Shown piece by piece: positions 22,901-33,854 of a DNA stretch of 64,000 bases. Below the pieces are notes generated by a model that saw only the letters and a program-made list of their open reading frames with translations, was not told where the DNA came from and searched no databases. Every line of letters starts with the position of its first letter. The stretch's first letter is position 1. Origin of the DNA: Acanthamoeba lenticulata (taxonomy: Eukaryota; Discosea; Longamoebia; Acanthamoebidae); NCBI GenBank assembly GCA_002179805.1, contig NAVB01000211.1:124001-188000 (forward strand), given 5' to 3'. The position numbers and the translations under genes are program-made.

Positions 22901-23341
22901 GAGGAGTCGGCGCCGTCGCTGTTCTCGGAGATCATCGTATCGGGCAAGATGTTCAGCGATCACTTCCCGGACGTCTACGAGAACGTGCTCAAGGCGCTCG
23001 TCGACGAGCTGGACGAAGAGGACGAGTGCGAGGCGGCTCTGCAGGCGCAGTGCCAAGATTCTCAACATCAGGAGCAGCTGCATCAGCTTCACGAGCAGCA
23101 CCGAAGCGAAATCGGAGTCGAGCGTGACGACGAGGGCAGCTCGGATGAGGTGCAGCTCCGGAAGGCCGACGTCCTGCGCGAGTACGAAGAGGGGCGCGCC
23201 ATCCTGCGGCCGCAGGCTGAAGCGCAAGACGAGGAAAAAGCCCAAGAACGAGAGGAGCTCGTTCACCTCGCTGAGGCGACTGCGCAGGAACCGTCGTGCG
23301 ACACCGAAGAACAGGACAACGACAAGGCGGCCTCAGCCTGA
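19952..23341 (+). CDS. Diacylglycerol-lipase-like class 3 lipase
   Basis: A Ser lipase related to sn-1-specific diacylglycerol lipases, about 885 residues in ten exons (19952-20408, 20477-20770, 20835-20887, 20965-21048, 21137-21551, 21612-21716, 21833-21964, 22045-22161, 22257-22382, 22467-23341). The nucleophile is in VGHSLGAGAASLL. Family marks include YMRFAAAVYGWQL, VVIAIRGTFHLRDALTDL, HCGILQTAQ, CHAYATPCVVS and DDLVPRLSYGSM. The closing FSEIIVSGKMFSDHFPDVY matches the end of the DAGL catalytic region. No transmembrane bundle precedes the domain, unlike animal DAGL. An insert of about 130 acidic/polar residues and a charged Gln/Glu tail are unusual. The upstream promoter is shared with the CCCH-FG-NTF2 gene. 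Confidence 0.85.
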
Positions 23342-23535
23342 ACATCGCGTCGTTTTGTGTACAGTTGATTTTTTGAATGAATTTTTTGAAGTCTGGAATG
23401 CAAGATATTTGTTTGTTGTAGGACGTGCCAAGAGGTCGGAAGGGAGTCGCTTGTGTAGAGCAGAAGGACGCCCGAAGACGAACGAGCCAGTCGTCCCCCC
23501 GCAGAGCTCTTAACAACTTGGTCGTGAAGGCACGG

Positions 23536-24028
23536 ATGCCAATGAGCGGACACAAGGCCTCAATCGCCTCCAGGAGGAATGGGCCGTCTACTCCCACTTC
23601 GTCTTCACAAGCTAGCAAGAGGAGCCCTCCCAAGAATAGGAGCCCTACTCGGCCAAAGGATAAGAAAGTTGAGCACATTCCTCCTTCTTCTCGCAAGGTG
23701 CTTGCCATTGCTTCTGGATGTGCTCGCAAGCCTTTCTCAACTTTGCCACACTTCCCAGGTGAAGCTCGACACGCCTCACCCCGTTCAACGCCTAAGTGGC
23801 AAAAGCCTTAAGAGGTATCAGCGCTACTACAAGGTATGTAGAACCGTCCTCACGCCTTGGCGATATAATGCTCACACCTTGCCCGGCCAGTTGAAGCCCA
23901 AGCATAAGCACACGGTTCGTCCGGAGATCGCCAGACACTTTGATGGTCTCCACGTTGACGAGAAGGAAGTCGTCACGCGATTCCTGCACACTATCAAACA
24001 ACTCGAGCGAGAGAAAAGGCGGAGGTAG
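23536..24028 (+). CDS. SAP30-like Sin3-complex subunit
   Basis: A small protein (124 residues; exons 23536-23697, 23759-23833, 23891-24028). The N-terminal half is basic and Ser/Pro-rich. The C-terminal half reads RLSGKSLKRYQRYYK, then a basic stretch, then IARHFDGLHVDEKEVVTRFL. This is the layout of the SAP30 Sin3-binding domain: LKRY helix, basic loop, then a last helix after HF. SAP30 bridges the Sin3 histone-deacetylase scaffold to other factors. The animal N-terminal zinc-finger region is absent, as in fungal and SAP30L-like short forms. The first in-frame ATG is used; a second lies two codons later. A tight 57-nt intron (23834-23890) splits the domain. Confidence 0.75.
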
Positions 24029-24178
24029 TGATACGTCTTGTAGCGCCCGTGTATAAAAGCTGTACACAAATAAGTATTTGCTTTTTTTTCGGACAAGTCA
24101 TGGGCATGTTCCCGATGGCTGCTCCAGTGGCTGCAAGTTGAACCAAAGAGAATCGATTCAACTGTCTCGTCGACACGT

Positions 24179-26297
24179 TCAGTGGCGCGTGGTGGGAGGT
24201 GAGGACGAGGGCGACGAGGCCACGAGCGTCGACGGAGCATGTGGGTAGGCGCCATGGTCGACCGTCGCCACGCCGCTCGAACTGGCCCGCAGCATCGCCC
24301 GCCCGCTGCCACTACTACCCCTGCTGGCCTCCAAAGGGGGCAACGGCTCAGCGGACCCGAATCGGTGGTCGCCCGCCATGGAGGGCGACACTGCGCAGCG
24401 ACAACATCGCCATCAACATCGTCCATCATTAAACACCAACAAACAAGACGATGATGAAGAGGAAGAAGAGGAGAAGAAGTACTCGCGATCTCGGGTCTGT
24501 GCACAGGCTGATGGCCATAGGGATACGCGTACTGCTGGGCGCCCAGCATGGCGGTCGGGTAGTGGCCTCGTCGCTGTGGTGGCTGCGTCCAACTAAACAG
24601 TTGCTCCTGCGCGTTATCGCCACAATGCCCACACCATGATAAACCACATGTTGGATCATCGTCAGATTCAATCACCATGGTGGCCCATCATCTCCATCAA
24701 GGACCTGTTCTTTGTGGGTGTCGTAAGGAGGCGCACCTCGATGAGCTTGGTCTTGACGCTCTGGACGGCCTCGTCAAGGGCCACCTTGACCTTGTCGACG
24801 ATCTCGCGCTGCACGGGGAGTGGCGGCGGCGAGGACGAGGGCAAGAGGCCCAGGTCGATCGCGCTGCCCTGCCGCGAAGGTAGGCTGCCGCTGCTGCCGC
24901 CAAGGCTGCCGGCGGTGTTCATGCCCATTCCCGCGGTGCCGATGGCGTCCCCCGAGTTGAGCAGCAGCACCTTCCGAGCCGACTTGGCCGCGGCCACTGC
25001 TGCCGTCGACGACGACAAAGACGGAGTAGTGGTCGTCGTCAAAGTCGAGGGCAGCGTCGACGAGTGGATGTGTTGGCCCGAGAACACGAGGTTGGTGCGC
25101 TTGTAGGGGCTCAAGCACACTTTGGGCGCCTCCTTGTGCGTCGGGCTCATGCCCAGCGGGTCCATGCCGCCGCCACCAATACCGACCTCGCCGCCCTCGC
25201 GATAGCTCTGGTGCTGGAGCTGTTGTTGATGGTAGGGATAGGGCGACGGGGCCGTGTTGCGGTTAGGCGTGGCGGCTGAAAGCAGCGCCGGGAGCGAGCC
25301 AAAGTCTCCCTGTGGGAGCTGGTCCTCGCCCGCGCGGGGCGACAGCTGCAGGGCAGCGTGCTGTTGTTGGTCGCGATGAAACTTGAGGACGATGTCCTTG
25401 AGCTGCTCCCGCTCGGCCTCGCTTCGCGCCGGGTCGTACTCGCCATCATCACCATCGGTCGCATCAATCCCAGTCTCGACCTCGTGGCCGATGGGCGGCG
25501 ACCGGTCGAGCCGCCGTGGATGGCCCTTGGAGTGCGGCTGCGGGGAGAGGATGCCGCTCGACGTCGCCGAGCCGCCCATCATCGACGAGGATGGCGATGA
25601 TGAAGGTGACGACGAGGAAGGGCCGAGATTGAGGTGAGGAAAGAGGCCGAGGGGCGAGACCGGCCGGCGGGACGGTTCAAGCGCGAGGAAGGCGCCGCCC
25701 GGCGTGGGGACGGACAGAAAACCGCCCGGCGCGGTGGCCGCAGCCGTTGTCTCGTCGTCCAAGGCAAAGAGGCCCTCTTCCACAGCCTCGACCAGCAGCG
25801 AGCGGATGAAGGCGCTCCTGTTCATGCATGGGAATGATAACAATCAGGTGGGTAGACTGACAGGCACGAGGTGGGTAGCGGCTGTCGAGTACCTCTGCTG
25901 GAACTCCTGCAACAGCTCGTAGGAGGACTTGGCGAGGCGGTTGTTGCTCTCGGGCGCTCTGCACGTAGGAGGACGGCTCAGTGAGTTGGGCCGGCACCCG
26001 AGGAGAGGGATCGGGCCCGTACTCAAAGGGGAAGAAGCCCTCAATGTGGAGGGTGTCCCCATTGGCCTCTTCGTTGGAGATGTGATATTCGTTTACGCGC
26101 GCACTGGCTTGGATGGGGTTGATATGCCCTATGCTGCCGTCCTGCTGCAGGTGGACAGTGATCCAGGCGCGCTGCAGCACTTGGGGATCCACTTCTTCGC
26201 CCTGGTAGACAAACTGTACATTGGGCAACAGTACTCGTCCCGTCGCAACATCATGAAGCACGACATTGCTTGGGATGTGGGCGTCCAGCGCTTCCAT
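24179..26297 (-). CDS. Unrecognised large Ser/Pro/Gly-rich protein
   Basis: No known family was recognised. The model has exons 26297-25965, 25906-25893, 25817-24737, 24606-24483 and 24390-24179, totalling 587 residues in continuous frame. The first 110 residues look like a compact domain (FVYQGEEVDPQVLQRAWITV; NEYHISNEEA). The middle is low complexity (Ser, Pro, Gly, Thr), with a predicted helix REIVDKVKVALDEAVQSVK. The end is rich in Gln, Tyr, Ser and His. Exon 2 is only 14 nt. The alternative is that bases 25894-25964 are coding in another frame (giving SNNRLAKSSYELLQEFQQ), which would need a one-base difference. Unstructured tails suggest a regulatory or scaffold role, which is a guess. 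It is divergent from NUP58. Confidence 0.55.
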
Positions 26298-26374
26298 CTT
26301 TGCTCGATTGACAACAAAAAAGGGAAGAAAGAGAAATAATGCCTTATTTTTATTGCGAGAAAATCTTCTTCTTG

Positions 26375-26392
26375 GCCAAAAGCGCGGGAAAG
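26375..26392. promoter_or_regulatory. E2F-like site in the NUP58 divergent promoter
   Basis: The bases gccaaaagcgcgggaaag contain GCGCGGGAAA, the reverse of TTTCCCGCGC, a strong E2F consensus. They sit in the 180-base gap between the starts at 26297 (minus) and 26478 (plus). Confidence 0.45.
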
Positions 26393-26477
26393 AAGCAGCA
26401 ATTGGGACGATCAAGAGCTTCTACCATTCAAGGCTGGCGTTCAGAGCGAGCGTTTTGTCAATCATAGGAACGTCAAA

Positions 26478-28035
26478 ATGAGCATGTGGAATTTTGGCGC
26501 TTCGACGCCTTCTGCCACAGCCACGCCGTCTCTATTCTCGACCGGCACAGCCACCACCAGCACGCCCGTGGGCGCACTTTTCCAAACGCCCGCCGCAGGC
26601 ACATCGACCACCACCGAGCAGCCGGCGGCAAAGCAGCTCACATGGACCACGCAATATGAAGATCTGCCCCCCGTCATCCAGCAAGATCTCACCAAGATTC
26701 AGTACGTCCCTATCCACTCATCTCTTTTGATAGTTTGGCTTTGTGTAATCGCTTCGTGCCATCCAGGACACGAATCTTGGAGGAGAAAATGAGAAGCGAT
26801 GAGATCGCGCAGCACTCGTTTGCCGCCCTTCCGAAAGTTAAGAACGACGTTGAAGTGGCAACTGAGGTAGGCCTCCTTACCTTTTCCCCAACTTGGCTCG
26901 GCTTGCCTGCTCCTGACGTGACATGATCAAACGCAATAGCGATTGAACGCGCTCCTCAACACGCTGCAAGGCGACATGGAGAAGGTGGCCGAGATCAGGA
27001 GCAACATCACCAAGGAGCTCAAGAACGCTGAGGTCGCCGTCCGTTACATCGAGCGCGCCTCGGCCAACGCGCCCCAGCTCTCTTACTTCCAGAACCTGCC
27101 CCTTCCCGCCCCGTACTTTTGCGAGCTGCTGCTCTCCTTTGACAAGCGCATGGAGCAGTACCGACACATCCTCACCGAGATCACGCACCTCAAGAAGAAC
27201 GCGCCCAAATCCTACACGCCCCAGAGTACAGAGACCTCCCCTCTTGCAAGTGGACACACTTGTTGTTGCTTTATGCGACGCCTGACGTTACACGACGTGC
27301 CCGTAGTGCTGCAGGAGATCTTGCGCAACCAGTATGAAGCCTTCATGGCAGCGGCTGCGCGCGTGGCCGAGACACACGATGAGATAGAGCGCATGAAGGA
27401 GCGTTTCGTGGCGGTGCGTAACCAGGCCATCGGTGCCAATGATACCGTAGAGGACCTCTTTGAGCGCGAGGAGAAGCGGCGACAGCGACAAAAGGCCCGG
27501 TGTAGGGCGCCCCTCCCCCCTTCTTCCTTTTCTTTTCTTGGTGCGAGACTGATGACCAACATGACGTGTCGCAGTGATGCCATTGGCCACGCCGGCCGCC
27601 GACGCGACCCCAGCGCCGGCCGCTGTTGCTGCTGCACCAGCCACGCCAGCCGCCACGCCGACTTCGTCGACCTCGCTGTGGGGCACAACCGCGGGGACCG
27701 GCACCGCGGCGTCGACGCCCTTTAGCTTGGGCTCGGCATTCACGCCCTCGACTACGACGACAACCTCGGCGACGACCCCGTCGACCGGCACGACATCGGC
27801 CTTCCCAAGCTTCACGACGACGCCGGCGGCCACCACATCGACGCCCAGCTCGCTCACATCGTCGCTGTTTGGATCGTCGCACACCAGCAGCACCGGCGGC
27901 CTGGGCTTCTCCACGGCCGGGACGGCGCTCAGCTTCCCCACCACGCCCACGCCGACCGCCGCGCCCGCCGGCCAGCAGCGCTCGTCAGGCGGCCGACCCG
28001 CCACGGGCCGCAAGGGGAAGGGCAAAGGTGTGTAG
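26478..28035 (+). CDS. NUP58: Nucleoporin NUP58/p45 (central channel subunit)
   Basis: A member of the NUP62-NUP58-NUP54 channel complex. Five exons (26478-26701, 26767-26866, 26940-27225, 27307-27501, 27575-28035) give 421 residues. A short FG/Thr-rich start is followed by WTTQYEDLPPVIQQDL, then the coiled-coil body: DMEKVAEIRSNITKELKNAE, APYFCELLLSFDKRMEQYRH, and VLQEILRNQYEAFMAAAAR. The order and spacing match animal p58/p45, including LKNAE and the YTPQ turn. The C-terminus is Thr/Ala/Ser-rich with few FG or FS motifs and ends in a basic GRKGKGKG tail like the human protein. The repeat zone is unusually poor in FG, mostly TP and TS. Shares a promoter region with the unrecognised gene. Confidence 0.88.
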
Positions 28036-28528
28036 GGCACGTGTTGTTGGTTTTGTCATCTATGAGAGCCTTTGCTCCGTTTTTTGTTGTTTTATTTTTG
28101 TTGGTGTTTTTTGGCATGAATCCTTGAAAGGACGCGGAACTGGTTTACCTGGTGGGAGAAGAGGAAGTGTCTCTACACAAGAAGAAGAGAAGATGAAGGA
28201 CAAAAGAAGTATTACTGTACAGGAGGACAACCCCCTCTCGAGAGCAGGACTCCCCCCATCGACTGGAAGGGGTTCAACAGAGAGCGAGAGAGGCGCTGAA
28301 CTGTCCCAGACTTGTTGGTGTTGTGTTGTCGTTGTTGTTGTTGCAGGCGGGGGTGTTGTTGGCTTGTCGTCTCGGGAGAGCGGCGGACGGTTGATGTACA
28401 CGAGGAATAGCAGCTGGCGTCCTCTTGTGCGGTAACTTGTCGTTGGTGTGAAAGGCGGTGGCGCGGCGAGAGCGGAGCGCTGCACGGCAGGGACCGTGTA
28501 ACGGTGTTGTGGTGCAACGGGTCGTCGG

Positions 28529-29504
28529 TTAGAAGAGGGAGCAGCCCTTCTTCTTGCCGCCCGAGAGGCCAGAGCCAGGCTTGCCGGGGGTGGTGCCGCC
28601 CGTGGTCTGCTTCCTGAACTTCCTGATCTCGCGCACGAGCTGGTCAAAGGCCTCGTCGATGTTCTGGTGGTTCTTGGCGCTGGCCTCGAAGAAGGGAATG
28701 CCGAAGCTGGCGGCCAGGTCCTCACCCTCCTTCTTGCTCACGTCCCTCTCACTCTCAAGATCGCTGCGCGAAAAAGAACGAAAACGAAGAAAGTTTAGAG
28801 CGGTGGCCTAAAGAGCACAAAGAAAGAAGAAGAAGAAGAAGTACCTCTTGTTGCCCATAAGGACCATTGGGACGGCGGACTTGTCCTTGATCCTGAGAAT
28901 CTTGTCTCGTAGCCGAGAGATTTCCATAAAACTCTTCTTGTTTGTAATGGCATAGATCATCAGGAAGCCTTCGCCTGTCCTGAACCATTGGTCCTGCATC
29001 GACTCATACTCTTCCTGACCGGCCGTGTCCAAAATGTCCTGAAGAGCAAAAACACATAAGTCAAACGCTGTGCCGCTGCAAGTTGAGGCGGGGACGCAAG
29101 AGAAACATACAAGCATAGACACTTCGCCGTCGACGGCCACCTGCTTGCGGTGAGAGTCCTCGATGGTCGGATCTGGAGGCCAAGGAGCGCGCTGTGAGTG
29201 CACAGAGCAACGAGGGAAAATTGCGGTCGACAAATAACAAAGAACGAAAGAAAGAGAAGCGGAGCAATTTCGCCATAGAGGGGGGGGCAAGCGAGGGCAT
29301 CTCCGGGCGACAGAGCCGGAATCGTCGAGGAGATGGAGAAGAGAAGAGAAGAGAAGAGAAACGCAAAAAGGGAGGGTTAGGACGAGTGTAAGTGAAAGGT
29401 GCGGTACCGTAGTCTGAAATCCAAATGTTGGACACGTAGGTGATGGTGGAGGCCGACTTGCCGACGCCACCCACGCCCACCAACACAACCTTCAGTTCGC
29501 CCAT
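28529..29504 (-). CDS. Ras-like small GTPase with CAAX box
   Basis: A Ras-family molecular switch of 195 residues (exons 29504-29408, 29172-29111, 29038-28845, 28763-28529). Motifs: P-loop GVGGVGKS, effector [12 protein letters not shown] (Ras/Rap-type), switch [21 protein letters not shown], and EASAK. The tail is hypervariable, Gly/Lys-rich, with KKK before a final CSLF prenylation box. The terminal Phe allows farnesyl or geranylgeranyl transfer. It is closest to Ras rather than Rho or Rab. The second intron position, right before DILDTAG, is classic for Ras genes. The first intron is unusually long (235 nt) and purine-rich. Specific orthology cannot be fixed by eye. Confidence 0.93.
29336..29361 (+). 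repeat. Pentanucleotide microsatellite in a Ras-gene intron
   Basis: About five copies of gagaa lie inside the 235-nt first intron of the Ras-like gene. On the coding (minus) strand they make a pyrimidine tract, though far from the acceptor. Confidence 0.8.
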
Positions 29505-30244
29505 TATGTATGTTGTGATGTAGTAGTGACGCTGGTAGAGAGTGAAGAATCGATCTAAAAAATCTCTTTAGATGACGACCTCGGTCTGGCGCGGGGAGTA
29601 GAGATTTTTGAGATGGCGATAAAGAGTTGCGGTCGAAGGTTTCGGCGGCGAAGAGAAAAGAAGACCGGTGGTGCCACAAGCCTTTTGTGCTGCGTGTTGT
29701 CGCTGTGGTGTACACAAGAAATTTCCAGCTGGTGCTGTTGTCAGCCGCGCTATAAAAAGCCGTCCAATAGGAACCTGTTGTGACTGCGAAAACACGGGGA
29801 TTGGAGCGATAAGAATTGCGATGCTGCGCCTCGATTGGGGCGGGCGACCGCTACGGAGAATGAAGGCAACATCACGTTGCACCCAGTGACCAGGCTTGCA
29901 CCAAAGTAACGCATCTGCGTGTGGCGCTTCTCACCCCAGTGGCTCGTCAGCCAAACTCCTCTTTTGGCGAATGGAAGTTGTGGTGAGCTCTCGGCGCCAA
30001 ACAAGGCACCCAGCCACTGCGCTTTTCGCTGACTGCCCTTGTCTCACCCGCCAGCGACTCCGTCGTTGTACGTGGACACTCTCCTCACTGCCAAACAAAG
30101 GCATGTCGCTTGGGGACACTGCCCTTCACTGCCTGTGTGCTGGCCAAGTGATGAGGGACCTTTTTACCGGGCGCCAACGGATTGCATCTGGGCCCAAGGA
30201 AGACTCACATCCAAGAAGCGCGCCGTGGTTGGTGCGGAGGGGCA
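29505..30244. other. 740-base region without a recognisable gene; orphan TATA box
   Basis: This is the upstream region of the Ras-like gene (minus) and the 3' side of RABL3 (minus). A TATA box, tataaaaag, lies at 29751-29759 in plus orientation, pointing away from the Ras gene. A ccaat lies at 29764 and a GC-box-like ggggcggg near 29835. A long plus-strand ORF from 29896 has no recognisable content and runs antisense into RABL3, so I do not call it. A small untranslated plus transcript is possible. Confidence 0.4.
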
Positions 30245-31590
30245 TCAGGGGTATTCCTGGTCCAAACGCCGGTACGGAAAGGCACCGCCAGTGTAGCTGC
30301 TGCTTTGGGTTTGACCTGGGCCAAAGGCACTTGCTGAGCCCATCTTGCTCATGTCACTGCGGCGATGACATGTCAGTGCGTGAGTCTGAGGGAACGACGC
30401 GTCTGGGCGGGAAAAATGGACCACCCGCGTACATCTGGACGTGGGGCAAGGGCGGGTGTGTGCCCTTGCGGTTGGTCGGTTGGTCGAAGTAGCGCGTGCA
30501 CACCTGGTCCAAGAAGGCCCGCAGACGTCGGAGAGCGTACGTGTTCTCCCCAAAGCTCGCTGCGTCCATGCAGTCCTGTACACATAACCACACGTGCCAC
30601 CCCATCACGTGGGGCCAATCTCTGAGCATGTCTTGCACTGGCGCTTGCACACAACAGAGCTGTACGCACATACCACTTCGATGCTATGTCGCTCAACCAC
30701 TTCGGGCTGGCTTGAAATGGCCTTGGTCTTGTAGCTTCGCTGCTCTCGTGCGGCCAGGTCGGCCATCGTGCCTGGTGCGCATGTGTCACGGACGTCAGCG
30801 AACTCCCAGCTGCACGAACGCGCCATGCGCTCCGTACCGACAATGAGCACAGGCAACGGGCCGTTGAACGTGTCCAGCTCGAGCGTGTGTTTGTCCTTGA
30901 GCGACGCCAGTCCCCCTTCGCCTTCGTCCACCTTCCACTTGAAGCCATCGGATCCTACGACTTCCTTGATCCAGAGTCCAAGGTTTTTGTAGGACTTGCG
31001 GTTGGTCAGGTCGTGCACGAGGACGAGCCCTGTTGAGCGCGATGCACAATCGTTAGTCTTAGTGCCTTCGTCGCGCCAAGCGCTTAAGCGGAAGGTCTAT
31101 ACCGTTGATGCTCAGGTGGTTGAAGAACATGCCGCGGCTCTCCGCGAACTTCTTTGACCCGCCCAAGTCCCAGAACTCGATGTAGTATGGTCGGCCTTTG
31201 AACTCATGAATCTGCAGGCAGGCACGAAACGAAGGGTGAGGAGGGCTGGGTTGCTCTCCTCACGCCTGGAAAGCACAACAACAAGCGGCACTGGGCGTGG
31301 GCGTCAAGAGGGCAGGAAAGTGCGCACCTTGACCTCAGTGGAGCAGCCCACGGTGTAGGAGGAACTGTTCAGCACCTCACCCTTACAAATGAGATGCGAA
31401 AGCACTGTCTTGCCCACCTGTGTCGTGCGAAGCACCACCGAGGTCAACGCCAAGCGCAAGAGTGGGGGACAAGAGATCAATTGAAACAATGTGGGAGAAT
31501 GTGCACCCCGCTGTCCCCCACGACAAGGACACGGATTTGATCGGATAACGACGGGCCGCTCGAGCTGCTGGCGCGTCTGTTTCGGTGCAT
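30245..31590 (-). CDS. RABL3: Rab-like protein 3 (RABL3)
   Basis: An atypical small GTPase implicated in prenylation and cell proliferation in animals. Six exons (31590-31507, 31417-31328, 31211-31103, 31029-30674, 30575-30433, 30356-30245) total 297 residues. After a short Arg/Ser start come IRVLVVGDSG then VGKTVLSHLI (P-loop cut by an intron), YTVGCSTEVKV, YYIEFWDLGGS and LVLVHDLTNRKSYKNL. The NKxD base-recognition motif is replaced (LIVGTERMA). A late helix AFLDQVCTRYFDQ matches the family end. WDLGGS instead of WDTAG and the missing NKxD are hallmarks of RABL3. The C-terminal tail is longer and has no CAAX box. It lies 86 bases downstream of the ZNT9-like gene on the same strand. Confidence 0.88.
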
Positions 31591-31676
31591 CAATCGCAAT
31601 TGATTCAATTTTATAAACTAGTTAAAAAGCAAAAACATTTTTCCACCATTTATTTATTCACGCGCCACGTGGCCCC

Positions 31677-33665
31677 TTAGTCGGTCTCGAGGTCGATGTG
31701 CTTGGCGGACGGGAAACGTCGCTTGAGCTCCACTTCGATCCGGTCGACCTCATCGCCCAGATGCTGGACCATGCCGCTACCGTAGCTAATCAACAGTTCC
31801 TCGAGCTGCTCCGGGGTTTGGACCTTCTTGTGGAGCGTCGCGATGTTGGGATAGTGCTTGTCTAGGTACCGTCGGCTGATCTGCTTGCCATCAAACTCGA
31901 TCTCGGCCTGTCACGGGAGCGGTAAGCGTGAGTTTCTAGGATCCTTCAGCAAGGCGAAGAGGGCACTGACCTTGAACCGCATGTTGCCGGGACTGAAGAT
32001 CTCCCCCTTGGCGTCGTGCACCGCCAGGATTGTGGGGTCGTCCTCGAGGAACTAACGAAGTGGATCAGTATCCCATCGAGCGTTGATGTACATCAAGCAG
32101 ATCGTAATGAGTTGTACCTTGATCATGGAAAGACGGTTCTTCTTGGGGACGGATGTGCCCAAAAGAAGGCGCCTGTTCTTCTCGATGAGGAAGAGGGCAG
32201 CGCTGCCCATCAGACCGCCCACCATGATCGAGCCACACGCATCAAACAGGGCGCTGCCCGTGTAGTGCGTGCACCTGCGAGGAAGAAACAAGCGTCAGTG
32301 CGCGCCGCTCTTCAAGGTGAAGCTGTGCTGACTGAGTGCGGTTCCCTTACCCGAGCGCAAGGGCAGCCACACAAACGCCCGTCACCTGGCCCACCGATCA
32401 TGTCTCCCACTCAGCACAGACCCAAGTTTAAGACCCCGTAAGGAGAGGGCGTACAGCAATCGAGTCTTCGACGAGCACGGCGACTGACATGGGGTCCGGT
32501 CCGTCCATGATGTACTCCTTTATGGACATGCCGGTCTCCTTGGCGCCCTCACGTACCGCCCTGTCCGCGATCGCGGCGAACATGTTGAACAGTAAACCAA
32601 AAAACATATCAAGAAGGAGGGAGCATACCTGAATGCAGTGTAAAGAGTCGCGCCTTCCAGCAAAAATGAAACACCCAACACGCCAAAGGCGATGGGCAGA
32701 TCCGTCAGCTCTGGGGGCATGATGAGGGACGAGATGCCGTGGTAAACGGTCACTCTAAAGCCACGCCGCAAACATATGTACGTCAAGGTCTGGCGCATAG
32801 TGGCACCACAGCAAGAGAAAGACACGAAGAGGTGTACCCGCTTCCGAGGAAAAAGACACCAACCGCCGAGATGAGAGACCACACGAATCGTTCGCGCCCA
32901 TAGCCGTACGGGTGCCTACGAACCATCACACACGAATCAGATCCTGCGCCTGTGCTGGAGTTGGTCAAAAGTCGTTCGTTACCTTCTGTCTGGTTTTTGG
33001 AGGCTCCTCTGTGACACGTTCACGGTCAGCAACTGGCTTGGCCACGCATAGGATGGGTGGGAGGGGAGGCAAGTACTCGAATGCCAATGGCGAGCAGGAC
33101 CTGGTTGAGGGAATCGCCCAAAGAGTGAATGGTCTCCGACAGCATGGAGGCGGAACCCGTGGCGAGGAACGCTCCAAACTTGACGATCGTCACCTGTCGT
33201 GGTGGCAACAGAGCACGGGGAGTTCAAATCGAGCATTGTCCTAAGGAGAGCTTGAAGGAACAACGTACCAGGGAGTTGGACACGATGGCAGTGTAGACGG
33301 TGCTCACGCTCTTGTCCGACGTGCCGGTAAGACGCTCCAACAGGCCCTTACGGCCCTTGACTGGCTGTTCCTCTTCGTCATCACTCTCGTCGTACTTGTG
33401 TCCTGGCAGCCTTTGCGCCAAGCCTGCACGCAACGATGTCAGCCCACTCCTATGGCAATGGTTATGTTAAGTTACGCAGTTCCAATGTACTCCGTTGTCG
33501 GACGTCGCTGCAGGCGAATAGGGCTGGCAGAAGTCTCGAGGTTGAGGTCGCGCGGGCCAGCCCACGCTGTGCATGGACGCGCAGTGTCGTCGAATGGAGG
33601 GCAGACCTGGCAGGGAGTGCAGTCATGCGAAGGCGTTGAACGGCTGCGCTTGGACCTTGAGACAT
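31677..33665 (-). CDS. SLC30A9/ZNT9-like mitochondrial cation transporter
   Basis: A cation-diffusion-facilitator protein, likely mitochondrial zinc export. Eleven exons (33665-33491, 33423-33269, 33193-33077, 33008-32983, 32915-32838, 32754-32629, 32560-32455, 32385-32351, 32274-32118, 32051-31971, 31907-31677) give 428 residues. The start supplies an Arg/Ser/Ala presequence. Family marks are SETIHSLGDSLNQ (metal-site His and Asp), RRSLQKPDRR formed by a 26-nt exon, HPYGYGRERFVWSLISAVG, LVEDSIA, and a cytosolic domain with DDPTILAVHDAKGEI, EIEFDGKQISRRYL and GDEVDRIEVELKRRFP. The N-terminal acidic stretch DESDDEEEQ precedes the first membrane helix. All eleven exons are in frame. Confidence 0.88.
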
Positions 33666-33854
33666 GCCAAAAGGAGAGTGTGCGCGAGCAGTGCGCCCCA
33701 CAGTTGTGGCTCGGGTCATTCCCCAGCCCCTTCTCATCTTGTGGTGAAATCCACACAGAGAACTGAAAAAAAGAAACGGTGGCGGGAAACCTTGCGAGAA
33801 GAACAGGAAACTTGCGCTCGTGGCCTCAAGCAGCAGCACATCACAAGATTGAGG

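Noticed and set aside
22521..23513. Arg/Ser-rich 330-codon plus-strand ORF in another frame of the lipase gene
   Set aside because: The overlapping frame carries the conserved DAGL end motif; this one is a composition artefact.
29896..30492. 198-codon plus-strand ORF
   Set aside because: No recognisable domain, mixed composition, and its second half is antisense to RABL3 coding exons.
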